Assembly: GCA_963204815.1 (NCBI GenBank) | Contig: CAUJHQ010000032.1 | Span: 1 to 44,903, forward strand | Length of the DNA: 44,903 bases | DNA from: Pseudomonadota bacterium | Lineage (GTDB): Bacteria > Pseudomonadota > Gammaproteobacteria > Burkholderiales > Burkholderiaceae_C | Direction of reading: 5' to 3' | Shown: one piece after another, positions 17,795 through 26,819 of the stretch | Layout: each line of letters begins with the position of its first letter | Position numbering within the stretch: position 1 is the first letter of the stretch | Translations under genes and position numbers: made by a program | The notes under the pieces: model-generated | The model's input: only the letters and a program-made list of their open reading frames with translations | Databases searched by the model: none | What the model was told of the DNA's origin: nothing

Positions 17795-20551
17795 TTGAAC
17801 GGTGCCGCACCCGCCGGCGCGGTGTGGCGCGTGCAGCTGCTCGGCCGGCTGCGGCTGGACGACGGCCAGCGCGAGATCACGCGCCTGCCCAGCCGCGCCG
17901 TCGCCGCGCTGCTGGCGCGGCTGGCGCTGGCGCCGCAGCGCGACCACGCACGCGAGGAGCTGATCGAACGGCTCTGGCCCGGTGTCGAGCTCGACGTCGG
18001 CCGCAACCGGCTGCGCCAGGCGCTGTCCACGCTGAAGAGCCTGCTCGAGCCGCCCGACCGCCAGCCGCCGCGCACGGTGCTGCTGGCCGACCGCCAGCGC
18101 GTGCGCGTCGCCGACGGCGCACTCGCCTGCGACGCCGTGCTCTTCGAAGCGGCCCTGAAGCGCGGCGACGCCGCCGCGGCCGCCGCGCTGTACGGCGGCG
18201 AGCTGCTGCCGGGCTTCTACGACGAATGGATCGACGACGAGCGCGTGCGCCTGGCCGCGCTGCATGACCGCCTCGCCGCCCGCAGCCCGGCGCCCGCGGC
18301 CGCCGGCGCGCCGGCGGCACCACCGTCGGCAGCGCCCCCTTCGGCGCCGCACGCCGCCACCGACGTGCGGCTGCCCAGCTTCGTCAGCCGCCTGTTCGGT
18401 GCCGAGGCCCCGGCGCGCGCGCTGCGCGACACCGTGCTCGCGCACCGCGTCGTCACGCTGCTGGGTCCGGGCGGCAGCGGCAAGACGCGCCTGGCCATCG
18501 AAGTGGCGCACTCGCTGCGCGGCCGCGCCGGCTGGCCGCTGCCGGTGCCCGAGCCGGCCGAGCCCTTCGACCTCATCGCCTTCGTCTCGCTGGTGGCCTG
18601 CGCCACGCGCGCACAGGTGGTCGACGCGATCGCCGGCGCGCTGCGCCTGGGCACGCCCGGCGCCGAACCGCTGCACGCGCTGGCCGATGCGCTGGCCACG
18701 CGCCGCGCACTGCTGGTGCTGGACAACTTCGAGCAGCTGGTCGACACCGCGGCCGACGTGGTCGCGCAGCTGGCCGCGAGGGCGCCCGCGCTGCACCTCC
18801 TGGTGACCTCGCGCCGCGCGCTCGGGCTGGACGGCGAGCGCACGTTCATGCAGGCGCCGCTGCCGCTGCCGCCGGCCGATGCCGACCTCGCGGCCGCGGC
18901 CGCGAACCCCGCGGTGGCGCTGTTCGTCGAACGCGCGCAGGCGGTGCGGGCCGACTTCCACCTCGGCGCGCGCAACGCCGCCACGCTGGTCGCGCTGGTG
19001 CGCACACTCGAAGGGCTGCCGCTGACCATCGAGCTGGCGGCGTCGCGCGCGCGCAGCGTCGCACCGGCCGAGATGCTGCGCCACCTGGCCGGCCGCGGCA
19101 CGCCACGGCTCGACCTGCTGGCACGCGGCGGCGCGCGCAGCGCGAGCGACCCGCGCCACGCGACCATGCAGCGCGCCATCGCCTGGAGCTGGGACCTGCT
19201 CGCGCCCGAGCAGGCCGCGCTGCTGGCCGCGCTGACGGTGTTCGCCGGCCCGTTCGGCGGCGACGCCGCTGCCGCCCTCGCCGCCGACCCGTCGACCGAC
19301 GTGCTGCTGCGGCTGGACGAGCTCGTCGCCCACTCGCTGGTGCAGGCCGGCGGCGACGGCGAGGTCACGCGCTACTCGGTCTTCCAGCCGGTGCGCGAGT
19401 TCGCGCTCGCGCGCACCGACGCCGCCAGCGCGCGGGCCTCGCGCGCCCGGCTGCGCGCCTGGGCGCTCGACTGGGCGCGCAGCCTGCCGCGCACGCCGCC
19501 GCTGCCGGCGATGCGCGCCGAGATGCCCAACCTCGTGGCCGCGCTCGCCAGCGCGGTGCAGGACGGTGCCGAGGCCGACGCGCTGCAACTGCTGCTGCAG
19601 CTGCGCCGCGCCCTCGAGGACGTGGAGCTGCCCGCCGACGGCCTGGCGCACGCGCGCGCGGCCGTCGAGCGCTGCGGCGACCCCGCGCTGCAGGCGCGCG
19701 GCCATGCGCTGCTGGCGCCGCTGCTCTACACCGCCGGCCACGCCGACGACGCGCTGCGCCACGCCGAGGCGGGCGTGCGGCGCGACCTGCTCGAAGGCGC
19801 CGCGCTCGGCCGCGCGCTGCACGCGCTGGCCCGCGTGCGCTGGCGCAGCCGGCGCCGCGCCGCCGAAGTCGAGCCGCTGCTCGACGAAGCGGCGTCGCTG
19901 GCCGAAGACGACGCCGAGCTGCAGGCCAGCCTGCTGGCGCTGCGCGCCTTCGTCGCCAACGCCGCGCACCGCGACTTCGCGCGCGGCGAGGCGCTGCACG
20001 TGCAGGCGCTCGCGCTCTGGGAACGGCAGGGCAACCAGCACGCCGTGCACAGCGGCCGCTACAACCTGGCGGTGGTCGCCGAAAGCGCCGGCCGCCCGGC
20101 GCAGGCGCTCGAGCGCATCGCGCCGGTCATCGACGCCGCCCGCGCCCTCGGCGATGCGCGGCGGCTCAGCCAGTCGCTCAACGTGCGCGGCAACGCACTC
20201 GCCAGCCTGCGCCGCTGGCCCGAGGCGGTGGCCGTCTACCGCGAGTGCGTGCGCGTGGCCTGGCAGTCGCTGGCGGCCTTCGACCTCGCCTACGGGCTGT
20301 GGAACCTGCCGCGCGCGCTCGCGCATGCACGGCAACCGGACGCCGCGGTGCAGCTGCTCGCGTTCGCCACCGCGTACTGGCGCCACTTCGGCGACCTGGA
20401 CCGGCGCGACCTGGCCTTCGTGCGCCGCGTGCAACGCCTGCTGGCGCGCGCCCCCGACGCGACGCGCGCGCAGGCCCTGTGGCGCGAGGGCGAGGCGCTG
20501 ACGCTGGCGCAGGCGGTCGCGCTGGCGCTGGACGGCCGCGCAGACACCTAG
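17795..20551 (+). CDS. AfsR/SARP-like regulator: wHTH + BTAD + NB-ARC-type ATPase + TPR-like repeats
   Basis: A 918-residue STAND-type regulator. Residues 10-95 are an OmpR-like winged helix (VQLLGRLRLDDGQREITRLP, then GRNRLRQALSTLKSLLEPP). About 100-165 is a BTAD-like region (FEAALKRGDAAAAAALYGGELLPG). About 200-480 is an ATPase with P-loop LLGPGGSGKTRLAIEV and Walker B ALLVLDNFEQLVDTA, followed by a sensor-like LLVTSRRALGL. The rest is a helical TPR-like array (about 560-900). Start: TTG at 17795 with GGGAGG five bases upstream; no better ATG is in frame. The family integrates a ligand or protein signal through ATP-driven oligomerisation. The target genes are unknown; the small genes downstream are candidates. 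BTAD/SARP regulators are best known from actinomycetes. Confidence 0.88.
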   Translation: MNGAAPAGAVWRVQLLGRLRLDDGQREITRLPSRAVAALLARLALAPQRDHAREELIERLWPGVELDVGRNRLRQALSTLKSLLEPPDRQPPRTVLLADRQRVRVADGALACDAVLFEAALKRGDAAAAAALYGGELLPGFYDEWIDDERVRLAALHDRLAARSPAPAAAGAPAAPPSAAPPSAPHAATDVRLPSFVSRLFGAEAPARALRDTVLAHRVVTLLGPGGSGKTRLAIEVAHSLRGRAGWPLPVPEPAEPFDLIAFVSLVACATRAQVVDAIAGALRLGTPGAEPLHALADALATRRALLVLDNFEQLVDTAADVVAQLAARAPALHLLVTSRRALGLDGERTFMQAPLPLPPADADLAAAAANPAVALFVERAQAVRADFHLGARNAATLVALVRTLEGLPLTIELAASRARSVAPAEMLRHLAGRGTPRLDLLARGGARSASDPRHATMQRAIAWSWDLLAPEQAALLAALTVFAGPFGGDAAAALAADPSTDVLLRLDELVAHSLVQAGGDGEVTRYSVFQPVREFALARTDAASARASRARLRAWALDWARSLPRTPPLPAMRAEMPNLVAALASAVQDGAEADALQLLLQLRRALEDVELPADGLAHARAAVERCGDPALQARGHALLAPLLYTAGHADDALRHAEAGVRRDLLEGAALGRALHALARVRWRSRRRAAEVEPLLDEAASLAEDDAELQASLLALRAFVANAAHRDFARGEALHVQALALWERQGNQHAVHSGRYNLAVVAESAGRPAQALERIAPVIDAARALGDARRLSQSLNVRGNALASLRRWPEAVAVYRECVRVAWQSLAAFDLAYGLWNLPRALAHARQPDAAVQLLAFATAYWRHFGDLDRRDLAFVRRVQRLLARAPDATRAQALWREGEALTLAQAVALALDGRADT

Positions 20552-20618
20552 CGTTCGCCTAACGGTCGCCGCCGATCCTGTCGCCACGGCCCGCCGCCCG
20601 GGGCCGCAGGAGACCGCG

Positions 20619-20666
20619 ATGACCACCTCGAACGTCCCCGCCACGCCGCGCCACGCGCGCCGCTGA
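20619..20666 (+). CDS. Possible 15-codon mini-ORF
   Basis: ATG ... TGA encoding MTTSNVPATPRHARR, preceded by AGGAGA with 5-base spacing. It lies between the large regulator and the next gene and ends 4 bases before the GTG at 20671. It could be a translated leader coupling translation into the next gene, or the remnant of a decayed gene. No homologue is recognised. Confidence 0.25.
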   Translation: MTTSNVPATPRHARR

Positions 20667-20676
20667 GGCCGTGGCC

Positions 20677-21219
20677 ATGCGCACCTGGCGGCGCCTCTTC
20701 AGCGACGACGGCATGCTGTCGCTGCTGGCCCCACGGGACTGGACGGTGCAGCAGGGCGCGCCCGGCGACGTGGCGGTCGTCGCGCCCGACGGCGGCGCGG
20801 CCGCGATGCGCCGGCTGCGCCGGCTGCCCGCCGGCGCCGCGCTCGGCCGCTGGCTGGCGCAGGACTTCGCGGCCGGCGAGCCCGGCCTGCAGCCGGCGCG
20901 CACGCTGCTCGTCGACGAACGCGGCCCCGCGCTCGCGCGCGCCGCCTTCGACTACGGCGGCCAGCTGTTCCGCGGCCGCGCCGGCGTCGTCGCGCTGCGC
21001 ATCGAAGGCGATGCGCGCGTGTGCCTGTTCGTCGCGGCCGCCGGCCACGCGCACTACGCGGCCCAGCTGCCGCGGCTGGTGCGCATCCTCGAAAGCCTGC
21101 GCCCGCGGCCCGACGCCGCGGCCTTGCTCGACCTCGCGGCGCTGCTGCGCTTCGGCGCCGCGCGACGCGCCCTCCACGCCCCCTCACTCCCCGACGACCC
21201 CCAGGAAGGAACGCCATGA
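20677..21219 (+). CDS. Hypothetical protein, possibly Mog1/PsbP (DUF1795)-like fold
   Basis: A 180-residue soluble protein not recognised by a clear signature. The start of the domain (DDGMLSLLAPRDWTVQ) and its end (QLPRLVRILESLRPRP) resemble the Mog1/PsbP/DcrB-like pattern, in which a domain opens with a beta-strand containing P-x-x-W and closes with a helix ending in S-(L/F)-R. This is a weak pattern match. There is no signal peptide or membrane helix. ATG at 20677 is used; GTG at 20671 is possible. Its TGA overlaps the ATG of the next gene, so the two are translationally coupled. Confidence 0.65.
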   Translation: MRTWRRLFSDDGMLSLLAPRDWTVQQGAPGDVAVVAPDGGAAAMRRLRRLPAGAALGRWLAQDFAAGEPGLQPARTLLVDERGPALARAAFDYGGQLFRGRAGVVALRIEGDARVCLFVAAAGHAHYAAQLPRLVRILESLRPRPDAAALLDLAALLRFGAARRALHAPSLPDDPQEGTP

Positions 21220-21647
21220 AGCACCCGTTCGCCCGCACCGCCCACGCCGCCGTCGCGGCCCTGATCGCCGTCGCCGCCGCCGCACCGGCCGCCGCGCAGA
21301 CGCAGACCTGGAACTACAAGTCCTACCGCAAGGACCCGTTGAGCGGCCAGTACGACAAGGAGCGGTTCCTCAGCAGCACGATCCGCCTCGACGAGAAGGA
21401 CGGCAAGGCCACCTTCCGCATGATCACCACCGGCCGCGGCGACCCCTGCATCAGCCGCAGCGACCTGCCGGCCGAGGTGGAGCGCACACCGGACACGCTG
21501 ATCCTGACGGTGCGCCCCGAGATGAGCGGCTGCGAGCCCTTCCGCTACCTGATCCGCACCGACGGCAGCGGCGGCGTGCGCCAGCACCTGCGCAACGAGC
21601 GCTGGGTGAACGACGGCTTCGACCACGGGCTGACGCCGGCCAACTGA
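21216..21647 (+). CDS. Small exported protein of unknown function
   Basis: A 143-residue protein with a clear signal peptide (about 1-28, ending AAAAPAAAQ) and a mature domain of about 115 residues. The mature part begins TQTWNYKSYRKDPLSGQYDK and contains two Cys (PCISRSD and SGCEPFRY) that could form one disulfide. The composition suggests a small beta-rich periplasmic domain. The start overlaps the upstream stop (ATGA) with an AGGAAGGA ribosome-binding site. I do not recognise the family. Confidence 0.75.
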   Translation: MKHPFARTAHAAVAALIAVAAAAPAAAQTQTWNYKSYRKDPLSGQYDKERFLSSTIRLDEKDGKATFRMITTGRGDPCISRSDLPAEVERTPDTLILTVRPEMSGCEPFRYLIRTDGSGGVRQHLRNERWVNDGFDHGLTPAN

Positions 21648-21732
21648 CGCCGGGCCGGTGACGCCGGCGAACGATGGCGGAACGTTCGACCGGCACAGTG
21701 CCTCCCGTGCACCGACCGAGGAGGCCTGCCCC

Positions 21733-22366
21733 ATGAGACTGCCGTCGCTCTCCGCCCTGATCGCCCCCGCCGCGCTGCTGCTGGGCGCTGCCGCCACGCC
21801 CGCCGCCGAGCTGCCCGCCGGCGCGCTGCGCGTGCAGGTGGCGCAGGTGGCGCAGGTGGTGGACCGCCAGGGCTTCGTACAGCGGCATCCAGCGCGACCG
21901 TTCGGCCCGCCAGGACCGCATGCACGCCGACAACGTGCGCACGATCCGCGAGGTCGATGTCTGCCGCGGCAGCAGCGGGTCGGCGGTGGAGCTGCCGCAC
22001 GACCACAAGAACCACTGGCGCCTGAACGACGGCGACAGCGGTGTGCGCGCGCTGGTGTTCGACGTGCTCCGCGGGCCCGAGCGGCTGCCGAACGCGCTGA
22101 ACGCCGTGCCCGCACACCAGGCCGGCAGCTTCGACGACGAGACGCAGCGCCAGTTCGGCGCCTTCCTGAAGCAAGTGACGCAGGGCCGCAACGACGTGCC
22201 GCTGGTCTTCTACTGCGGCGGCATGCAGTGCTGGATGTCCTACAACGCCGCGCTGCGCGCCAGCCGGCTGGGCTACCGGCAGGTGCTGTGGGACCGGGGT
22301 GGGCTGGAGGCGTGGAAGGCGGCGAGGCTGCCGGTGATGCCGGGGCAAGGGGGCGGCGCGAGATGA
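21733..22366 (+). pseudogene. Rhodanese-like exported protein, interrupted by a +1 frameshift
   Basis: An N-terminal signal peptide (MRLPSLSALIAPAALLLGA...) starts at 21733 behind a GAGGAGG site but runs out of frame after about codon 48 (near 21871-21880, ggcttcgtacagcgg). The rest continues in the next frame: YSGIQRDRSARQDRMHADN and on to the stop at 22366. Skipping one base (e.g. 21877) restores a 210-residue protein. The downstream part carries FYCGGMQCWMSYNAALRA and VLWDRGGLEAWKAARLP, resembling rhodanese-related proteins with a CXXCW motif from PQQ-dependent catabolism loci, but with C-x4-C spacing here. A 9-base repeat (about 21836-21857, encoding VAQ units) precedes the shift. It is either a genuine lesion or a sequencing error; the downstream ATG at 21920 alone would give a 148-residue protein without export signal. 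Confidence 0.65.
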
Positions 22367-22379
22367 CGCCGCACCGCGC

Positions 22380-23795
22380 TCACCCGTTCAGCGCTCCCAG
22401 CACCTCATCGAGCATCTTCTTCGCGTCGCCGAACAACATCTTGTTGTTGTCCTTGTAGAAGAGCGGGTTGTCGACGCCCGCATAGCCGCTGGCCATGCTG
22501 CGCTTCATCACGATGGACGTGCGCGCCTTCCACACCTCCAGCACCGGCATGCCGGCGATCGGGCTCGCCGGGTCTTCCTGCGCCGCCGGGTTCACGATGT
22601 CGTTGGCGCCGATGACCATGGCGACGTCCGTCTCCGGGAAGTCGGCGTTGATCTCGTCCATCTCGAGCACGATGTCGTAGGGCACCTTGGCCTCGGCCAG
22701 CAGCACGTTCATGTGACCCGGCATGCGCCCGGCCACCGGGTGGATGCCGAAGCGCACGGTCACGCCCTTGCCGCGCAGGATCTTGGTGATCTCGTTGACC
22801 GTGTGCTGCGCCTGCGCCACCGCCATGCCGTAGCCCGGCACGATGATCACGCTCTTGGCCTCGCGCAGCAGCTCGGCGGTCTCGGCCGCGCTGACCGGCG
22901 ACACCTCGCCTTGCGGCTGCGCCGCGCCGCCCGCCGCGGCCGGGGCCGGCGCGCCGCCTCCGAAGCCGCCGGCGATCACGCTGATGAAGTTGCGGTTCAT
23001 TGCGCGGCACATGATGTAGCTGAGGATCGCGCCGGAAGAGCCCACCAGCGCGCCCACCACGATCAGCAGGTCGTTGCTCAGCATGAAGCCGGTGGCCGCC
23101 GCGGCCCAGCCCGAGTAGCTGTTGAGCATGGACACCACCACCGGCATGTCGGCGCCGCCGATCGCCATCACCATGTGGATGCCGAACAGCAGCGCGATCA
23201 CCGTCATCACCAGCAGCGCCGTCATGCCGGCGCCGTGGTCGCCGGCGTTCAGGAAGACGCGGCCGAACCAGATCACGACCAGCAGGCCGGCCAGGTTGAG
23301 CCAATGCCGCGCCGGCAGCAGCAGCGGCTTGCCGCCGATGCGCCCGGACAGCTTGCCGAAGGCGACGATGGAGCCCGAGAACGTGACGGCGCCGATCAGG
23401 ATGCCGACATACACCTCGAACTCGTGGATGGTCTTCTCGGCCGGCGTGGCGAACACGGTGCTGGTGTCGACATAGCTCGCGAAGCCCACCAGGCAGGCCG
23501 CCAGGCCGACCAGGCTGTGCATCAGCGCGACGAGCTCCGGCATCTGCGTCATCTGCACCTTCTTCGCCGCGAAGAGGCCGATGGCCCCGCCGACGACGAG
23601 CGCACCGACGATCCAGCCGACGCCGGCCGCGCTGACGCGCGGGCCGAGCACGGTGGCCAGCACCGCGAGCGTCATGCCGACCATGCCGAACAGGTTGCCG
23701 CGGCGCGCCGTCTCGGGGTTGGACAGCCCGCCCAGGCTGAGGATGAAGAGGATGGTGGCGCCGATGTAGGCGACGGTGGCGAGTCCTTCGGACAT
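22380..23795 (-). CDS. pntB: NAD(P) transhydrogenase subunit beta
   Basis: A 471-residue beta subunit of the proton-translocating transhydrogenase (NADH + NADP+ to NAD+ + NADPH). About nine membrane helices occupy the first ~270 residues (e.g. [36 protein letters not shown]). An Ala/Gly/Pro linker (~280-300) follows, then the NADP(H)-binding domain III with [16 protein letters not shown] and [16 protein letters not shown]. It starts 23 bases after the pntA stop with an AGAGG site, so the two form one operon. Confidence 0.97.
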   Translation of the reverse strand: MSEGLATVAYIGATILFILSLGGLSNPETARRGNLFGMVGMTLAVLATVLGPRVSAAGVGWIVGALVVGGAIGLFAAKKVQMTQMPELVALMHSLVGLAACLVGFASYVDTSTVFATPAEKTIHEFEVYVGILIGAVTFSGSIVAFGKLSGRIGGKPLLLPARHWLNLAGLLVVIWFGRVFLNAGDHGAGMTALLVMTVIALLFGIHMVMAIGGADMPVVVSMLNSYSGWAAAATGFMLSNDLLIVVGALVGSSGAILSYIMCRAMNRNFISVIAGGFGGGAPAPAAAGGAAQPQGEVSPVSAAETAELLREAKSVIIVPGYGMAVAQAQHTVNEITKILRGKGVTVRFGIHPVAGRMPGHMNVLLAEAKVPYDIVLEMDEINADFPETDVAMVIGANDIVNPAAQEDPASPIAGMPVLEVWKARTSIVMKRSMASGYAGVDNPLFYKDNNKMLFGDAKKMLDEVLGALNG

Positions 23796-23818
23796 GTGCT
23801 GCCTCTTGTTCTGGGTTC

Positions 23819-25408
23819 TTACTTGCGGAACATCGCCAGCATGCGCCGCGTGACCGCGAAGCCGCCGAACATGTTGACGGCCGTGAGCACCAGCGCCAGG
23901 ACCGCCAGCACCAGGATCAGCGTGTTGGGCCGGTCGGCCGCGCCGCTGGCGGTCAGCGGCGGCGCCACCTGCACCAACGCGCCGATGGCGATGATCGAGC
24001 TGATCGCGTTGGTCACGCTCATCAGCGGCGTGTGCAGCGCCGGGGTGACGTTCCACACCACCATGTAGCCGACGAAGCAGGCCAGCACGAAGACGGTGAA
24101 GTGCGAGAGGAAGCTGGCCGGCGCGTAAAGGCCCACCAGCGCGAACAGCACGGCACCGATGCCGAACACGATGGCCAGCGACTTCGCCGACATCGGCTCG
24201 CTGGCGCCGTGCCCGTGGCCCTTGCTGGCGGGCGCCGCGACCACGGCCTTGGGCTTGGCCGGCGCGGCCGGCATCTGGATCGGCGGCGCCGGCCAGGTGA
24301 CCTCGCCGCCCTTGATGACGGTGAGGCCGCGGATCGCCTGGTCGTCGAAGTTGACGTCGACCTGGCCGTCCTTCGTCTTGCACAGCTCCTCGGTGAGCCG
24401 CAGCAGGTTGTTGGAGTACAGCGTGGACGACTGCTTGGCCAGCCGGCTGGCGAGGTCGGTGTAGCCGATGATCGTGACGCCGTGCTTCACCACCGCCTGG
24501 CCGGGCTCGGTGAGCTCGCAGTTGCCGCCCTGCTCGGCCGCCATGTCGACGATCACGCTGCCGGGGCGCATGGTCTGCACCATCTCGGCGGTGATCAGCT
24601 TGGGCGCCGGCTTGCCGGGGATCAGCGCGGTCGTGATGATGATGTCGCAGTCCTTGGCCTGCTCGGCGTACATGCGGCGCTGCGCCGCCTGGAAGCCTTC
24701 GCTCATCACCTTCGCGTAGCCGCCACCGCCGGAGCCTTCTTCCTCGTAGTCGACCTTGACGAACTCGCCGCCGAGCGAGACCACCTGGTCGGCCACCTCG
24801 GCGCGCGTGTCGTTGGCGCGCACGATGGCGCCCAGGTTCGCCGCGGTGCCGATGGCCGCCAGGCCCGCCACGCCGGCGCCGGCGATGAAGACCTTGGCCG
24901 GCGGGATCTTGCCCGCGGCCGTGACCTGGCCGTTGAAGAAGCGGCCGAAGGCGTTGGCCGCCTCGACCACCGCGCGGTAGCCGCTGACGCCGGCCATCGA
25001 CGTCAGCGCGTCCATCTTCTGCGCGCGCGACAGCTGGCGCGGCAGGGCGTCGATCGCCAGCACGGTGGCGCGCTTGGCGGCCAGCTGCTGCATCAGCTCG
25101 GGGTTCTGCGCCGGCCACACGAAGCCGATCAGCATGCCGCCCTCGCGCATCAGCGCCACCTCGTCGGCGGAGGGCGGGCGCACCTTGAAGACGATGTCGC
25201 TGCCGGCCCAGAGCGCGGCGGCGCCCTGTACCACCTCGGCACCGGCGGCGCGGTAGGTGTCGTCGGCGAAGTTGGCGGCGTCGCCGGCACCGGATTCGAC
25301 GCCGACGGAGAAGCCCAGCTTGATCAGCTTGGCGACAACGTCGGGCACGGTGGCGACACGCTTCTCGCCAGGGAAGACCTCCCGGGGAATACCGATCCGC
25401 AACGACAT
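23819..25408 (-). CDS. pntA: NAD(P) transhydrogenase subunit alpha
   Basis: A 529-residue full-length alpha subunit. The NAD(H)-binding domain I (about 1-380) is alanine-dehydrogenase-like: [19 protein letters not shown], the dinucleotide motif [19 protein letters not shown] and [18 protein letters not shown] linker with SKGHGHGAS follows, then four C-terminal membrane helices (about 420-525). It is the unsplit PntA form; some bacteria use separate PntAA and PntAB. The ATG at 25408 has a GAGGAG site 11 bases upstream. It is divergent from the NUDIX gene with 107 bases between starts. Confidence 0.97.
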   Translation of the reverse strand: MSLRIGIPREVFPGEKRVATVPDVVAKLIKLGFSVGVESGAGDAANFADDTYRAAGAEVVQGAAALWAGSDIVFKVRPPSADEVALMREGGMLIGFVWPAQNPELMQQLAAKRATVLAIDALPRQLSRAQKMDALTSMAGVSGYRAVVEAANAFGRFFNGQVTAAGKIPPAKVFIAGAGVAGLAAIGTAANLGAIVRANDTRAEVADQVVSLGGEFVKVDYEEEGSGGGGYAKVMSEGFQAAQRRMYAEQAKDCDIIITTALIPGKPAPKLITAEMVQTMRPGSVIVDMAAEQGGNCELTEPGQAVVKHGVTIIGYTDLASRLAKQSSTLYSNNLLRLTEELCKTKDGQVDVNFDDQAIRGLTVIKGGEVTWPAPPIQMPAAPAKPKAVVAAPASKGHGHGASEPMSAKSLAIVFGIGAVLFALVGLYAPASFLSHFTVFVLACFVGYMVVWNVTPALHTPLMSVTNAISSIIAIGALVQVAPPLTASGAADRPNTLILVLAVLALVLTAVNMFGGFAVTRRMLAMFRK

Positions 25409-25515
25409 GGTGGGCTTGCTCCTCGGAACCGATGTTTCATGGGCCGGACGGGCCGGCGTGGGCAGCCGCGAAGTGTACGGGCACTGTCCGCGGGGCCGCT
25501 TGCTACGATCCCGCC

Positions 25516-26010
25516 ATGCCGGACGACCGTTGGCGCCCCAGCGTGACCGTGGCCGCCGTGATCGAACGCGACGGCCGCTACCTGCTGGTCGAGGAAGACA
25601 CGGCCGACGGCGTGCGCCTGAACAACCCCGCCGGCCACCTGGACCCGGGCGAGTCGCCGCTCGAAGCGGTGGTGCGCGAGACGCTCGAGGAAACCGCGCA
25701 CGCCTTCAGCCCCACCGCGCTGGTCGGCATCTACCTGTCGCGTTTCACGCGGCCGGCACGCGGTGAGGACGTGACCTATGTGCGATTCGCCTTCACCGGC
25801 AGCGTGGGCGAGCGCATCGCCGGCCGCGCGCTCGACGCCGGCATCCACCGCACGCTGTGGCTCACGGCCGACGAGATGCGCGCCGAAGCGGCGCGCATGC
25901 GCAGCCCGCTGGTGCTGCGCTGCCTGGACGACCACCTCGCCGGCCGGCGCTTCCCGCTCGACCTGCTGGCCACCGACCCCAGCGTCTACGCGCCCGCCGG
26001 CAAGCCCTGA
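25516..26010 (+). CDS. NUDIX hydrolase
   Basis: A 164-residue pyrophosphohydrolase. The Nudix box runs G40-H-L-D-P-G-E46...R54-E-T-L-E58-E59-T-A; the usual Gly after EExx is Ala. The overall form is close to NudJ-type phosphatases (PSVTVAAVIERDGRYLLVEE at the N-terminus), so nucleoside di/triphosphates or a thiamin-pyrophosphate-type substrate are likely. No ribosome-binding site is visible. TACGAT at 25504-25509 lies 6 bases before the ATG, suggesting a leaderless mRNA. The 3' end overlaps the convergent alpha/beta hydrolase gene by 25 bases. Confidence 0.92.
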   Translation: MPDDRWRPSVTVAAVIERDGRYLLVEEDTADGVRLNNPAGHLDPGESPLEAVVRETLEETAHAFSPTALVGIYLSRFTRPARGEDVTYVRFAFTGSVGERIAGRALDAGIHRTLWLTADEMRAEAARMRSPLVLRCLDDHLAGRRFPLDLLATDPSVYAPAGKP

Positions 26011-26696
26011 AGCCAGGCCAGCAGCAGCGCGTTCACGCGCGCCGGCTGCTCCATCGTCAGCATGTGGCCGGCGCCGGCCACGATCTCCAGCCGCGCATGC
26101 GGCACCAGAGCCGCGATCTCGCGCGAATGCTCCACCGGCGTCAGCAGGTCGGCCTCGCCGCAGGCCACCAGCAGCGGGCAGCGCAGCGCCGGCAACGAAG
26201 GCCGCAGGTCGGGGCGCGCCATCACGGCGCGGTTCTGCCGGATCAGCTGCGCCGCGCCGGCGGCGCGCACGAAGCCGAGGTAGCCGTCGATGAGGTCGCG
26301 CCGCTTCGCGTGCGCGGGATGGAAGGCGAACAGGGTGTTGGCCTGCAACACCTCTTCCATGCGACCCTGCTCGAAGAGGGCGATGGCGTCGGTGCGAAGG
26401 CGCTTGAGTTCGGGCGTGTCCGGCCGCGCGCTGCTGCCCATCAAGGCGATGCCGCGCACGCGTTCCGGCGCCTGGCGCGCCGCCTCGAGCGCCAGCATGC
26501 CGCCCATCGAGGCGCCGACCAGCACCAGCGGCCCGGGGCACTCGGCCAGCAAGGCCGCCGCCATTTCGGGCAGGGTGTCGAAACGGAAATGCACGTCGGT
26601 CACGTGTACGCGGTGGCGCGTGGCGAGCACCGGCAGTTGCCCCAGCCAGATCGTTGCGTCGCTCGCCAGGCCCGGCAGCAGGATCACGTTTTGCAT
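25986..26696 (-). CDS. Alpha/beta-fold hydrolase
   Basis: A 236-residue cytoplasmic hydrolase starting MQNVILLPGLASDATIW. The nucleophile elbow is GASMGG, the likely acid is the Asp of GEADLLTP, and the catalytic His is in GAGHMLTME. It resembles short esterase/MhpC-like proteins; the substrate is not predictable. The last 25 bases overlap the 3' end of the convergent NUDIX gene. It is divergent from the CysB-like regulator. Confidence 0.88.
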   Translation of the reverse strand: MQNVILLPGLASDATIWLGQLPVLATRHRVHVTDVHFRFDTLPEMAAALLAECPGPLVLVGASMGGMLALEAARQAPERVRGIALMGSSARPDTPELKRLRTDAIALFEQGRMEEVLQANTLFAFHPAHAKRRDLIDGYLGFVRAAGAAQLIRQNRAVMARPDLRPSLPALRCPLLVACGEADLLTPVEHSREIAALVPHARLEIVAGAGHMLTMEQPARVNALLLAWLQGLPAGA

Positions 26697-26754
26697 CGGG
26701 CCAGTGTGCCAGACGGGGTGGGACGCCCCGGTATGCGAGGACTGACTAACGATC

Positions 26755-26777
26755 CTCGGAAATAGTCGCTTTCCGAG
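26755..26777. promoter_or_regulatory. 8-bp inverted repeat upstream of CysB-like gene
   Basis: CTCGGAAA (26755-26762), a 7-base spacer TAGTCGC and TTTCCGAG (26770-26777) form a perfect inverted repeat. It lies in the 123-base divergent interval, 43 bases before the GTG start. The surrounding A/T content is higher than in the rest of the window. It is a good candidate for an autoregulatory operator of the adjacent LysR-type protein. Confidence 0.45.
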
Positions 26778-26819
26778 CGATTGGCGGTTCGATAGTTTGG
26801 TTTTCGCATATTCAGCCCC

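Noticed and set aside
17747..20644. 965-codon minus-strand frame opposite the large regulator
   Set aside because: Gln/Arg/His-rich shadow. The plus-strand protein has P-loop, Walker B and winged-helix motifs.
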